The position numbers were made by a program, and so were the translations under genes. Of a stretch of 46,365 bases of DNA, positions 34,210 through 41,642 are shown one piece after another; positions within the stretch are counted from its first letter, which is position 1, and the number at the start of each line of letters is the position of its first letter. This DNA comes from JAWXCE01 sp034440495. Lineage in GTDB: Bacteria > Pseudomonadota > Alphaproteobacteria > Rhizobiales > Rhodomicrobiaceae. Under the pieces are notes generated by a model, which saw only the letters and a list, made by a program, of their open reading frames with translations, had not been told where the DNA came from and did not search any database. The stretch spans positions 1 through 46,365 of the forward strand of contig JAWXCE010000020.1 of assembly GCA_034440495.1 (NCBI GenBank), read 5' to 3'.

Positions 34210-34443
34210 TTAGCCTGAAAATGCGCCAATCAGCTCGTTGACCTGCCCCAACCCGCTCGAAACCCATCGCCAATGTCCACCCCGCCCCGGTCTTTCAGGC
34301 TGCAATTTAGATAGCGGCGCCTCATGAGGGCGGACGCGATGCAATTTTGCATCTTCAAGCTCTCCACGCTCTGGCGGGCTTGACGGCTCCTTGCCATCAT
34401 CCAATATGCAAAAATGATGGTTGCGTGATTTTCGTGGCCTCAC
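34210..34443 (-). CDS. Possible small protein, 77 aa
   Basis: An open frame beginning with GTG at 34443, with GAGGG seven bases upstream. The product is basic in the middle (SKLQPERPGRGGHWRWVSS) and ends GLGQVNELIGAFSG; no signal or membrane segment. I do not recognise it. It occupies the 404-base space between the peptide gene terminator and terC, which otherwise shows no gene. I looked for a yybP-ykoY-type manganese riboswitch before terC and found no convincing match. It may be spurious. Confidence 0.35.
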   Translation of the reverse strand: MRPRKSRNHHFCILDDGKEPSSPPERGELEDAKLHRVRPHEAPLSKLQPERPGRGGHWRWVSSGLGQVNELIGAFSG

Positions 34444-34512
34444 GCAAACACCCTCGCGGCGCCAGCCGTATTTTCAACGCTTCATGCTTACATGGGTTAG
34501 GTTAGACATCTG

Positions 34513-35553
34513 ATGGATTTATCGTCGATTTGGCCATGGGTTGCCTTTAACCTTTTTGTCGTTATCCTCCTCGCGCTCGACCTCGGCGTGTTTCACAAGG
34601 AGCGCCGCGCTATTCCCGTGCGCGAAGCCTTGTGGATGAGCGTTGCCTATATAGCGCTAGCAATGGCTTTTTGCGTAGGCCTCTATCTATTTTATGACCG
34701 GCCTGAGTTAATTCGAGACGGCGTTGTCGTTGTTCCTGGTGGCTCGGAAGCTGCGGCGCTTGAGTTCCTGACCGGCTATTTCATAGAATACGCTCTCAGC
34801 ATGGACAATATTATGGTGTTCGTGCTCATTTTAACCCACTTCCGGGTGCCCCCGGAATATCAGCTTCGCGTGCTGGTGTGGGGCATTCTCGGCGCGCTGG
34901 TGCTTCGCGCGCTGTTCATATTTGCTGGTGCCGCGTTGATTGACGCTTTCCACGGCATTTTGATCGTGTTCGGCCTGTTCCTGATTTTCACGGGCGTGAA
35001 AACGTTGTTTGTGGGCGAAGCCGCACACGACCTTGAGAACGATAAGATAGTGAAGTTCAGTCGGCGGCTATTTGCGATGACGCCGCGTTATGACGGCGAC
35101 AAGTTTTTCACCGTGGAAAATGGCGTGCGAGTTGCAACTCCATTGTTCCTTGTGCTAATCGTTCTCAACCTGACAGACATCCTGTTCGCGGTTGACTCGA
35201 TCCCGGCGATCTTTGCGATCACGCAGGATACTTTTATTGTTTACACCTCGAACGTCTTTGCGATTCTAGGTCTGCGGGCGTTGTATTTTGCTCTGGCAGG
35301 CGCTCTCGACAAATTCCATTATCTCCGACACGGCATTTCGCTGGTACTGGTGACGATTGGCGTCAAGATGATCGTCAATTACTTCTACCCGAAGTTCATT
35401 CCGACAGAGGCGGCTTTGGCTTTAACCGCCGTTCTAATTTTCGGCTCCATCATCCTGTCTCTTCTGCGCCCTCGATCCGCCGAAGCGACCGCTCAACCTG
35501 ACGCGACTGACATCGACATCGCGCGCAAGGCCAGGCCTGGACAACCTGGGTAA
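34513..35553 (+). CDS. TerC/Alx family integral membrane protein
   Basis: A 346-aa inner-membrane protein of the TerC/Alx family, linked to tellurite resistance, alkaline pH response and manganese export. About nine hydrophobic helices are present. Family motifs are FLTGYFIEYALSMDNIMVFV in the first half and VLNLTDILFAVDSIPAIFAI in the second; both acidic stretches sit inside helices and are thought to bind metal. FDLGVF-like and GLRALYFALAGALDKFHYLR segments also fit. ATG at 34513 with AGG upstream. It precedes the ABA4-like gene by 25 bases. Confidence 0.93.
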   Translation: MDLSSIWPWVAFNLFVVILLALDLGVFHKERRAIPVREALWMSVAYIALAMAFCVGLYLFYDRPELIRDGVVVVPGGSEAAALEFLTGYFIEYALSMDNIMVFVLILTHFRVPPEYQLRVLVWGILGALVLRALFIFAGAALIDAFHGILIVFGLFLIFTGVKTLFVGEAAHDLENDKIVKFSRRLFAMTPRYDGDKFFTVENGVRVATPLFLVLIVLNLTDILFAVDSIPAIFAITQDTFIVYTSNVFAILGLRALYFALAGALDKFHYLRHGISLVLVTIGVKMIVNYFYPKFIPTEAALALTAVLIFGSIILSLLRPRSAEATAQPDATDIDIARKARPGQPG

Positions 35554-35578
35554 TCACCATCTTTGAAAGGCCTGAGTT

Positions 35579-36016
35579 ATGACGCCAGAGCAAGCCTTTC
35601 AAATATCCTCCGGCGTCCCGCTTCTTGGCTGGGCGGCGCTTCTATTTCTCCCCGGAAGCAAGATTGCGCTGGAAGGTGTCGCGCGCATTCTCGTGCCAGG
35701 CGTTCTCGCGCTCGCTTACGCAGCAATCATAGGGCGGTCTTTTGTCGAAGGCCCTGGCCTCGATTTCAGCGCGTTCATGACGCTTGATGGCATCCGCGCG
35801 CTTGGCTCCGATCCGTGGCTGGCGCTGGCGGGCTGGCTGCACTATCTCGCTTTCGACCTGCTCGTCGGGTGCTGGGAAGTGCGCACCGCACGCGATGAGG
35901 GCATCCCCCACGCCGCCGTTATCCCGTGCCTCTTGCTGACTTTTATGCTTGGACCAGTCGGGTTTCTCGCGTTCTTAATGGTGCGCGCATTGTTTAGACA
36001 GCGTTCTGCGCATTAG
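35579..36016 (+). CDS. ABA4-like (DUF4281) membrane protein
   Basis: A 145-aa protein with about four hydrophobic helices, matching the ABA4-like family. The plant member is needed for neoxanthin formation; the bacterial role is unknown. Landmarks are SGVPLLGWAALLFLPGS, WLHYLAFDLLVGCWEVRTA and LLLTFMLGPVGFLAFLMVRA. AAAGG lies about ten bases before the ATG. It follows terC closely and is probably co-transcribed, which is not a pairing I know from elsewhere. Confidence 0.85.
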   Translation: MTPEQAFQISSGVPLLGWAALLFLPGSKIALEGVARILVPGVLALAYAAIIGRSFVEGPGLDFSAFMTLDGIRALGSDPWLALAGWLHYLAFDLLVGCWEVRTARDEGIPHAAVIPCLLLTFMLGPVGFLAFLMVRALFRQRSAH

Positions 36017-36077
36017 ACCTAGCATGGCGATATTGTCCGGCGTTTATCGCGCCGGACTTAGCCATTTGATGAAAGCG

Positions 36078-36509
36078 TCAGTTCATGCGCGACCATGTGC
36101 GTGATGTGCAGACCAGACCGCCAAGACCGCAACCCTGCAGCTCAAGCTGGTTTTTGCTAACAACGGTAAGTGAACCCGAATAGCGCTGTCCGTCTTCGCG
36201 ATTGTAAATGCTGCCTTTCCAGGCGTTGTCGCCGCTTTTCTTCGCGCCGCTCATAATGACAAGTCCCGCGATTGGCCGCTTTTGTAGCGCTGGATTAGAG
36301 TTATTCACATCCTTTGCGCCCGCGTCGCTGGTTTTGACAATCTGCGCGCATAAACCGCCGCCGCAGGCGTACACACGCACAACTGAGCCTTTAGCGCTGT
36401 CCTTCCAGGTGCCGAAAGCATCCTCAGCGCCAGCTTGCGACGCCGGACTAAAGCCCGCTAATAAAGCCAAACCCAGCGCGGGCATCATCATTCTAAGAAA
36501 TAATTTCAT
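36078..36509 (-). CDS. DUF2147 family secreted protein
   Basis: A 143-aa secreted protein of the DUF2147 family. It begins with a signal peptide (MPALGLALLAGFSPASQAGA). The mature part has FGTWKDSAKGSVVRVYACGG then LCAQIV, and AWKGSIYNREDGQRYSGSLT followed by GCGLGGLVCTSRTW, the typical two-part lipocalin-like core with four Cys. GGGAGAA lies upstream of the ATG. Its biochemical role is unknown in general. Confidence 0.88.
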   Translation of the reverse strand: MKLFLRMMMPALGLALLAGFSPASQAGAEDAFGTWKDSAKGSVVRVYACGGGLCAQIVKTSDAGAKDVNNSNPALQKRPIAGLVIMSGAKKSGDNAWKGSIYNREDGQRYSGSLTVVSKNQLELQGCGLGGLVCTSRTWSRMN

Positions 36510-36764
36510 TTGCGCGTTCTCCCATTTTGCTTTTTTTGCACCCTCCCGAACAAGCGGACGGGTTAAGGAATGTTAACAAAATATAAACGTAGCGTAAAGA
36601 ATACCTAAAGCCCGAAAACAAGCGTTAATTGGAACCTGCATAGCTTATTGGCGTTACTCTGCGGCAATACAACGCGCAAGCCGTTGAGTAGAAAATGACG
36701 AATTTTTACAGTGCGGTAACGCCAAAATCGCTTATCTTGCAGCATTGGCCAGATAAGGACGATT

Positions 36765-37484
36765 ATGTCGATTTGGGGAAAATTAACCGGGGTGGCTGCA
36801 GGCCTGGCAGTTGGCGGCCCAATTGGCGCGCTGATTGGCGGGCTTGCCGGACATTTCGTGATCGACCAGGATTCTCCGCAGACTGCTGAGGAGAACAAAC
36901 AGGTTGCCTTCACTGTCGGCGTCATAGCGCTGGGCGCCAAGATGGCGAAAGCTGACGGCGTTGTCACTAAAGATGAAGTTCACGCTTTCAAGCAGGTTTT
37001 TCAGGTTCCCGATGGCGAGGACGAGAATGTCGCGCGTGTTTTTGACCTAGCCAAGCAGGACGTACTTGGCTTCGAGTCCTACGCTAAGCAGCTAGACACG
37101 TTGTTCCACGACAACCGCGAGCTTTTAAAAGATGTGATCGACGGCCTGTTTCATATCGCTAAGGCCGACGACGTTATCCACCCGGGCGAGGAAACCTATT
37201 TATCCACGGTCGCAAAGCATTTTGGTTTTGATACCGCCGAGTATCGCTCCATTCGCGCGCGCCACGTCCAGGCGAGCGAGCGTGACCCTTACGAAGTTTT
37301 GCATGTGCGTTACGACATCTTAAATGACGATTTAAAAGCGCAATATTACAAGTTGGTGGCGGATTCCCATCCAGATAAGCTCATAGCCAGAGGCGTGCCA
37401 AAAGAATTTCTCGATATGGCCACTCGCAAAGTCGCCGCTATTAACGCCGCATATGACGACATCCGCAAAGAGCGCGGTCTTTGA
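36765..37484 (+). CDS. TerB-like and J-domain chaperone (DjlA-like)
   Basis: A 239-aa protein with three parts. Residues 1-35 are a glycine-zipper-like hydrophobic segment (GAAGLAVGGPIGALIGG-like) that may bind the membrane. About 45-165 is a TerB-like helical domain (VGVIALGAKMAKADGVVTKD, IDGLFHIAKADDVIHPGEET). The last 65 residues are a J domain with the HPD motif in VADSHPDKLIARG, the contact for DnaK-type chaperones. This layout fits DjlA, an inner-membrane co-chaperone. AAGGAC precedes the ATG. It ends nine bases before the amidase gene. Confidence 0.9.
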   Translation: MSIWGKLTGVAAGLAVGGPIGALIGGLAGHFVIDQDSPQTAEENKQVAFTVGVIALGAKMAKADGVVTKDEVHAFKQVFQVPDGEDENVARVFDLAKQDVLGFESYAKQLDTLFHDNRELLKDVIDGLFHIAKADDVIHPGEETYLSTVAKHFGFDTAEYRSIRARHVQASERDPYEVLHVRYDILNDDLKAQYYKLVADSHPDKLIARGVPKEFLDMATRKVAAINAAYDDIRKERGL

Positions 37485-37493
37485 GGTTTCGCG

Positions 37494-38249
37494 TTGACGC
37501 CCGATAGTCAGCTTGTCACCCGTATCGCGCCGTCGCCCAATTTCGAGGCGCGGCTCGGTAATATGCGGCCAAACATGTTGATGCTTCACTACACGGGCAT
37601 GACCTGCGCGGAAAAAGCCATCATGTGGCTGTCCGCGCCAGAGTCAAAAGTATCCTGTCATTATGTTATCGACGAAGCTGGCGTTATCACCCAGTTGGTT
37701 CCCGAGACTATGCGTGCATGGCATGCAGGTGTTGCCAACTGGGCCAATGATGTGGATATCAACTCCCACTCAATCGGCATCGAAGTTCACAATGGCGGCC
37801 ACGACCACGGCTATCCGGACTTTCCCGAGCCGCAGATGGCCGCCGTTGAGGCGCTGTGCCGCGATATCCTTGCCCGCTATCGGATAGAGCCAGCGCGTGT
37901 GCTTGCCCACTCGGACGTGGCACCGCGACGCAAGCGCGACCCCGGCGAGAAATTCGACTGGGCGAGGCTGGCGCGCGCTGGGATCGGGCACTGGGTTGAG
38001 CCCGCGCCGCCGGGCGGCGATGATGGATTAGGTTGTAGCGACACTGGCAACGCCGTGATGCGATTGCATCGGCAACTCCGCGCCTATGGATACTGGATCG
38101 AAGCGCACGGCTTTTATGACGAGCACACCGAAATCATAGTCACCGCATTTCAGCGCCATTTCCGGCCCGCGCTGGTCAACGGGCGCGCAGACGCATCGAC
38201 CATCGAAACGCTAGACCGGCTTATTGCGTCAAGAACCCGCGTTTACTGA
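37494..38249 (+). CDS. N-acetylmuramoyl-L-alanine amidase (AmiD-like)
   Basis: A 251-aa Amidase_2-type zinc enzyme that splits the amide bond between MurNAc and L-Ala, acting in wall recycling or turnover. Zinc and active-site pieces are LMLHYTGMTCAEKAIMWL, AWHAGVANWANDVDINSHSI, GIEVHNGG and VLAHSDVAPRRKRDPGEKFD. A C-terminal peptidoglycan-binding repeat follows (VMRLHRQLRAYGYW, IIVTAFQRHFRP). The start is TTG at 37494 with GAGG upstream. No signal peptide is evident, so it may be cytoplasmic as AmpD or lost in start choice. It overlaps the convergent mutY by 29 bases. Confidence 0.92.
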   Translation: MTPDSQLVTRIAPSPNFEARLGNMRPNMLMLHYTGMTCAEKAIMWLSAPESKVSCHYVIDEAGVITQLVPETMRAWHAGVANWANDVDINSHSIGIEVHNGGHDHGYPDFPEPQMAAVEALCRDILARYRIEPARVLAHSDVAPRRKRDPGEKFDWARLARAGIGHWVEPAPPGGDDGLGCSDTGNAVMRLHRQLRAYGYWIEAHGFYDEHTEIIVTAFQRHFRPALVNGRADASTIETLDRLIASRTRVY

Positions 38250-39375
38250 CTTTCGGCCCCGCGATTGGCCGCTCGAACGCAAGGCTCAACACTTTCCGCA
38301 TCACTGTCGGCAGCGCTTCCGCATAGACATCCTCGCGCTTCACCCACCGGCACTGCTCCGGCAGGGCTGCGAGACGCAACTGCGTGTTGCGCGGCACATG
38401 CGAACGGTAAACGTCGAGTTCGAGTTGAAAGTGCGTGAAGGTGTGGCTGACACCGCCAGGCATCCGCAGCCACACGCCCTCCACAGGCGCAAAGCCCGGC
38501 GCCTCATCCGCCAAAGGCGCAATCTCCCCCCATGGTGTAGATGGCGTCTCCATCATCGCCGCCAGCAAACCTTTCTCGGGGCGCCGCCGCAGCAGCACAT
38601 ATCCATCTTCCGTGACCGCTACAAAGCTGGCGCCACGACGCACGGGCCGTGCGGATTTGGGCGAGCGGCGCGGCAACTCGTTCTGGATGCGCAGTTTATG
38701 CGCCGCGCAAAACTCCTCCACGGGGCAAACGAGGCAGGATGGCGAACGGGGCGAACAGAGCGTGGCCCCTAGATCCATCATCGCCTGCGCATAATCACCG
38801 TGGCGCTGATCCGGAGTGAGCGTCGCGGCGAGGCTTTTCATCTCGGGCTTTGACTCCGGCAATGGCGCGTTCACAGCGAAAAGCCGCGAGATTACGCGCT
38901 CCACATTGCCATCCACCACCGTCGCCGGGTTATCAAACGCGATGGCCGCAACCGCCGCCGCAGTGTAAACGCCGACGCCGGGCAGCGCGCGCAGGACGTC
39001 TTCATCGCGCGGAAACATCCCGCCATGCCGCCCCACCACAGCTTTCGCGCAGGCGTGCATGTTGCGGGCGCGGGCATAGTAGCCAAGACCCGCCCAAGCG
39101 GCCATCACATCGTCGCGATCCGCCGCCGCCAGTGCAGCCACGTCTGGCCAACGCTGTGTAAACTTGAGGAAATAGGGGATAACCGCTTTGGTAGTGGTCT
39201 GCTGCAACATCACCTCGGACAGCCAGACGCGGTACGGGTTAGCCGCCTCGCCGGGCTTGGCGCGCCATGGGAAATCCCGCCGCTCGCGATCATACCAAGC
39301 CAGCAGCGCTGCCTGAAAGCCAGGTCGGTCGGAATCAGGCTTTATCGGTGAAGACCGCTCTAATTCCATTTGCAT
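38221..39375 (-). CDS. mutY: Adenine DNA glycosylase MutY
   Basis: MutY (384 aa), which removes adenine mispaired with 8-oxoguanine. The N-terminal catalytic domain has PYRVWLSEVMLQQTTTKAVI (catalytic Glu), the helix-hairpin-helix LPGVGVYTAAAVAAIAFD and the catalytic Asp in VVDGNVERVISRLFAV. The iron-sulfur cluster is CSPRSPSCLVCPVEEFC, fitting C-x6-C-x2-C-x5-C. The C-terminal NUDIX-like domain runs from about 240 on. The start is the ATG at 39375; an ATG two codons later is equally possible, and the frame extends to 39450. It is divergent from dciA across about 77 bases. Confidence 0.95.
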   Translation of the reverse strand: MQMELERSSPIKPDSDRPGFQAALLAWYDRERRDFPWRAKPGEAANPYRVWLSEVMLQQTTTKAVIPYFLKFTQRWPDVAALAAADRDDVMAAWAGLGYYARARNMHACAKAVVGRHGGMFPRDEDVLRALPGVGVYTAAAVAAIAFDNPATVVDGNVERVISRLFAVNAPLPESKPEMKSLAATLTPDQRHGDYAQAMMDLGATLCSPRSPSCLVCPVEEFCAAHKLRIQNELPRRSPKSARPVRRGASFVAVTEDGYVLLRRRPEKGLLAAMMETPSTPWGEIAPLADEAPGFAPVEGVWLRMPGGVSHTFTHFQLELDVYRSHVPRNTQLRLAALPEQCRWVKREDVYAEALPTVMRKVLSLAFERPIAGPKVSKRGFLTQ

Positions 39376-39452
39376 GCCTTGCCGACCCTCACCCGAATCA
39401 TTCAGCGTTCCATACGATCTTGTGCAATGCGGCGATCGGGGGGGACTCAATT

Positions 39453-40028
39453 ATGCGGGCCAAGCCAGCGTCCTGTGGAAAAACTGCGAACAGCGCGCGC
39501 CGCGCCGCGCCTGCGTTCTCGCCGAGCGGCTTTACGCCCCGTTTTGCCGGATTGAAGTCCGTGCATGAGTTTTTGCCCGCCGTCGCCAAACCGGCCTTCG
39601 AGCGTTACGGATTTTCGTCAGCGGAAATCCTCACCAACTGGGCGGCGTATGCAGGCGCCGACATAGCATCTTACACCGCGCCGGAGCGGTTGAAATGGCC
39701 ACGTGCGGGTGAGCATGCCAACACCGGCGCAACCCTTGTTCTGCGTGTGAGCGGTGCGCGGGCGTTGGAATTACAGCACAAAATGCCGCAACTGCTCGAG
39801 CGCGTGAACGCGGCGTTCGGCTACCGCGCCGTGACAACCATTCGCATTTTGCAGGCGCCGCTGCCTAACAAGCCGAACCCTGGAGTATTGCGCTCGCAGC
39901 CTGAGGCTAGGCATCGCGATAAACTCGCTCATGTGGCGGATTCGCGGCTGCGCGATGCGCTGGTGCTGATGTCTGCGGGCGTAGAGTCTCGCAACGCGCC
40001 ACGCACTCTTGCGCGCACAGGATTTTGA
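39453..40028 (+). CDS. dciA: DciA-type (DUF721) protein, putative helicase loader
   Basis: A 191-aa DUF721 protein. DciA proteins load the replicative helicase DnaB in many bacteria that lack DnaC. The conserved core is FERYGFSSAEILTNWAAYAG, APERLKWPRAG, GATLVLRVSGARALELQHKM and AFGYRAVTTIRILQAPLP; the C-terminal half is less conserved. The ATG at 39453 has GGGGGGA about eight bases upstream; a much longer open frame begins at 39267 but overlaps mutY. The mutY / dciA / thioredoxin-fold / smc order is common in this class. Confidence 0.88.
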   Translation: MRAKPASCGKTANSARRAAPAFSPSGFTPRFAGLKSVHEFLPAVAKPAFERYGFSSAEILTNWAAYAGADIASYTAPERLKWPRAGEHANTGATLVLRVSGARALELQHKMPQLLERVNAAFGYRAVTTIRILQAPLPNKPNPGVLRSQPEARHRDKLAHVADSRLRDALVLMSAGVESRNAPRTLARTGF

Positions 40029-40156
40029 ACGCCTTTTCCGGTTTCAAAGTTAAGTCCGGTTGATCGCGCGCCGCTCTTGGCTTAAGCAGAACCTAAAGTT
40101 TTATGCATTGTCGCCAAGCTATTGGCGTCGGTGTCGTTCACATTAAGGAGAGTGGC

Positions 40157-40849
40157 ATGTCCAACTGGGGCCTCACTGGCCAGAACACTATCAGATTAGC
40201 CGCCTCGCTCGTAGCAGTGGCGGCAATCGCTTACATCACGCTACGGCCATCAGACAAAGGCGTTGTCGCTGAAAGCGTTTCTGACAAACCCGCCAGCGCC
40301 GCAGTCTCCGAACTGATGGAGAAAGGCCCGCTTGATGAAAACATTATGGGATCGGCAAGCGCGCCAGTCATCGTGATTGAATATTCGTCCATGACATGCG
40401 GTCACTGCGCTACGTTCCACAAAGATGTGCTGCCAAAGCTTAAGGAAAAGTACATCGACACGGGCAAGGTTCGCTACATTCTCCGCGAATTCCCGTTGGA
40501 CGATATTGCGAGAGGCGCTTCCATGCTTGCGCGTTGCGTTGGGCCAGTACGCTATTTCTCCTTTGTGGATGTGCTTTACGCTAAACAGGAAGAATGGGCG
40601 TTCACAAAAGAACCGCTGCCGGAGTTGCTCAAGCTTGCAAAGCAGGCGGGCATGACCGAAGAGCGGTTCAATCAGTGTCTGACCGATCAAAAACTTCTGG
40701 ACGGCATCAACGCTGTTCAGGAGCGGGGGCAGACAAAGCATAAAGTGCGCTCGACGCCGACCATTTTTGTTAACGGTCAGATGCTGAAAGGCGTGAGGGA
40801 TATCAGCGATCTGGATAAGGTCATCGAGCCGCTACTGAAGAGCAGTTAA
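40157..40849 (+). CDS. DsbA-family thiol-disulfide oxidoreductase, membrane-anchored
   Basis: A 230-aa periplasmic thioredoxin-fold protein with an N-terminal hydrophobic anchor or signal (IRLAASLVAVAAIAYITL). The domain starts GSASAPVIVIEYSSMTCGHC; CGHC is the redox active site. VRSTPTIFVNGQMLKGV holds the cis-proline. Two further Cys (RCVGPV, NQCLTD) lie in the helical insert. AAGGAG lies seven bases before the ATG. Only 12 bases separate it from the second DsbA-like gene, and the two are clearly related in sequence. Confidence 0.92.
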   Translation: MSNWGLTGQNTIRLAASLVAVAAIAYITLRPSDKGVVAESVSDKPASAAVSELMEKGPLDENIMGSASAPVIVIEYSSMTCGHCATFHKDVLPKLKEKYIDTGKVRYILREFPLDDIARGASMLARCVGPVRYFSFVDVLYAKQEEWAFTKEPLPELLKLAKQAGMTEERFNQCLTDQKLLDGINAVQERGQTKHKVRSTPTIFVNGQMLKGVRDISDLDKVIEPLLKSS

Positions 40850-40861
40850 ATGGGGGATGTC

Positions 40862-41602
40862 ATGACAACGCTTTTTATACGCCGCGTGTTCGCCGCCGGG
40901 GTTATCGGATTGAGTAGCGTTGTCTTGACCGCCTGCGGGGGAGGCCTTTCGGGGCTAATGTCTCAAGCTCCGCAAGAAGCGGAGACGCCTGCGGCTCCAG
41001 CAGTCGTTACTGTGAAAATTGAAGAACTGATGGTGGCGGGGCCTCTTGGGGATAAAGCGCTGGGTAAAGCGACAGCGCCGGTAACGGTTATCGAGTATGC
41101 ATCGCTTACATGTCCGGTTTGTAGCGCATATCACAAAAACACTTTCCCCGCTTTCAAGAAGGCTTACATCGACACCGGCAAAGTTCGCTACATCTGGCGT
41201 GAATTCCCGATAGGCCGCGCCTCCGCCGCCGCTGCCATTGCCGTCCGCTGCTCGCCGGAGAAAAGCTATTATAAGCTGAACGAAAAGTTCCTTGCCAACC
41301 AGCCAGCCTGGGTCGCGCAGGAAATCAAGACTGAAGAAATTTACAATATTGTTAAAGAAACGGGCTTGAAGCGGGCCGCGTTCGATGCGTGCTATGCGAA
41401 TCAGAAGATTAATGATGATCTTGTCGCCGTAAAGCAGCGGGGCCGTGCGCTTGGCGTCAACGGCACGCCGACCTTTTTCATCAACGGGCAGAGGCTGCGC
41501 GGCGGCCTGAGTCTGGAAGAGATGGCGAAGGTTATCGATCCGCAGCTCAATCCGGCGGCGCCAGCTCCTCAGCAGGCGCAAGCTCAGGCAGGGCGGGTTT
41601 AG
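40862..41602 (+). CDS. DsbA-family thiol-disulfide oxidoreductase, lipoprotein
   Basis: A 246-aa thioredoxin-fold protein paralogous to the preceding gene. Its signal ends in a lipobox, SVVLTACGGG, so it is probably lipid-anchored. The active site is CPVC in VIEYASLTCPVCSAYHKNTF. The cis-proline region is NGTPTFFINGQRLRG. The C-terminal tail is Ala/Gln/Pro-rich (PAAPAPQQAQAQAG). GGGGGA precedes the chosen ATG at 40862; an ATG four codons upstream overlaps the previous stop. Two differing active sites and anchors suggest a division of work between the pair. Confidence 0.92.
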   Translation: MTTLFIRRVFAAGVIGLSSVVLTACGGGLSGLMSQAPQEAETPAAPAVVTVKIEELMVAGPLGDKALGKATAPVTVIEYASLTCPVCSAYHKNTFPAFKKAYIDTGKVRYIWREFPIGRASAAAAIAVRCSPEKSYYKLNEKFLANQPAWVAQEIKTEEIYNIVKETGLKRAAFDACYANQKINDDLVAVKQRGRALGVNGTPTFFINGQRLRGGLSLEEMAKVIDPQLNPAAPAPQQAQAQAGRV

Positions 41603-41642
41603 GGTTACGCAAAGCCGCCCCGGCAACTTGCGAGGGACGGCA

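Noticed and set aside
34150..34512. yybP-ykoY-type manganese riboswitch before terC
   Set aside because: Searched by eye for the conserved paired elements and found no convincing match on the plus strand.
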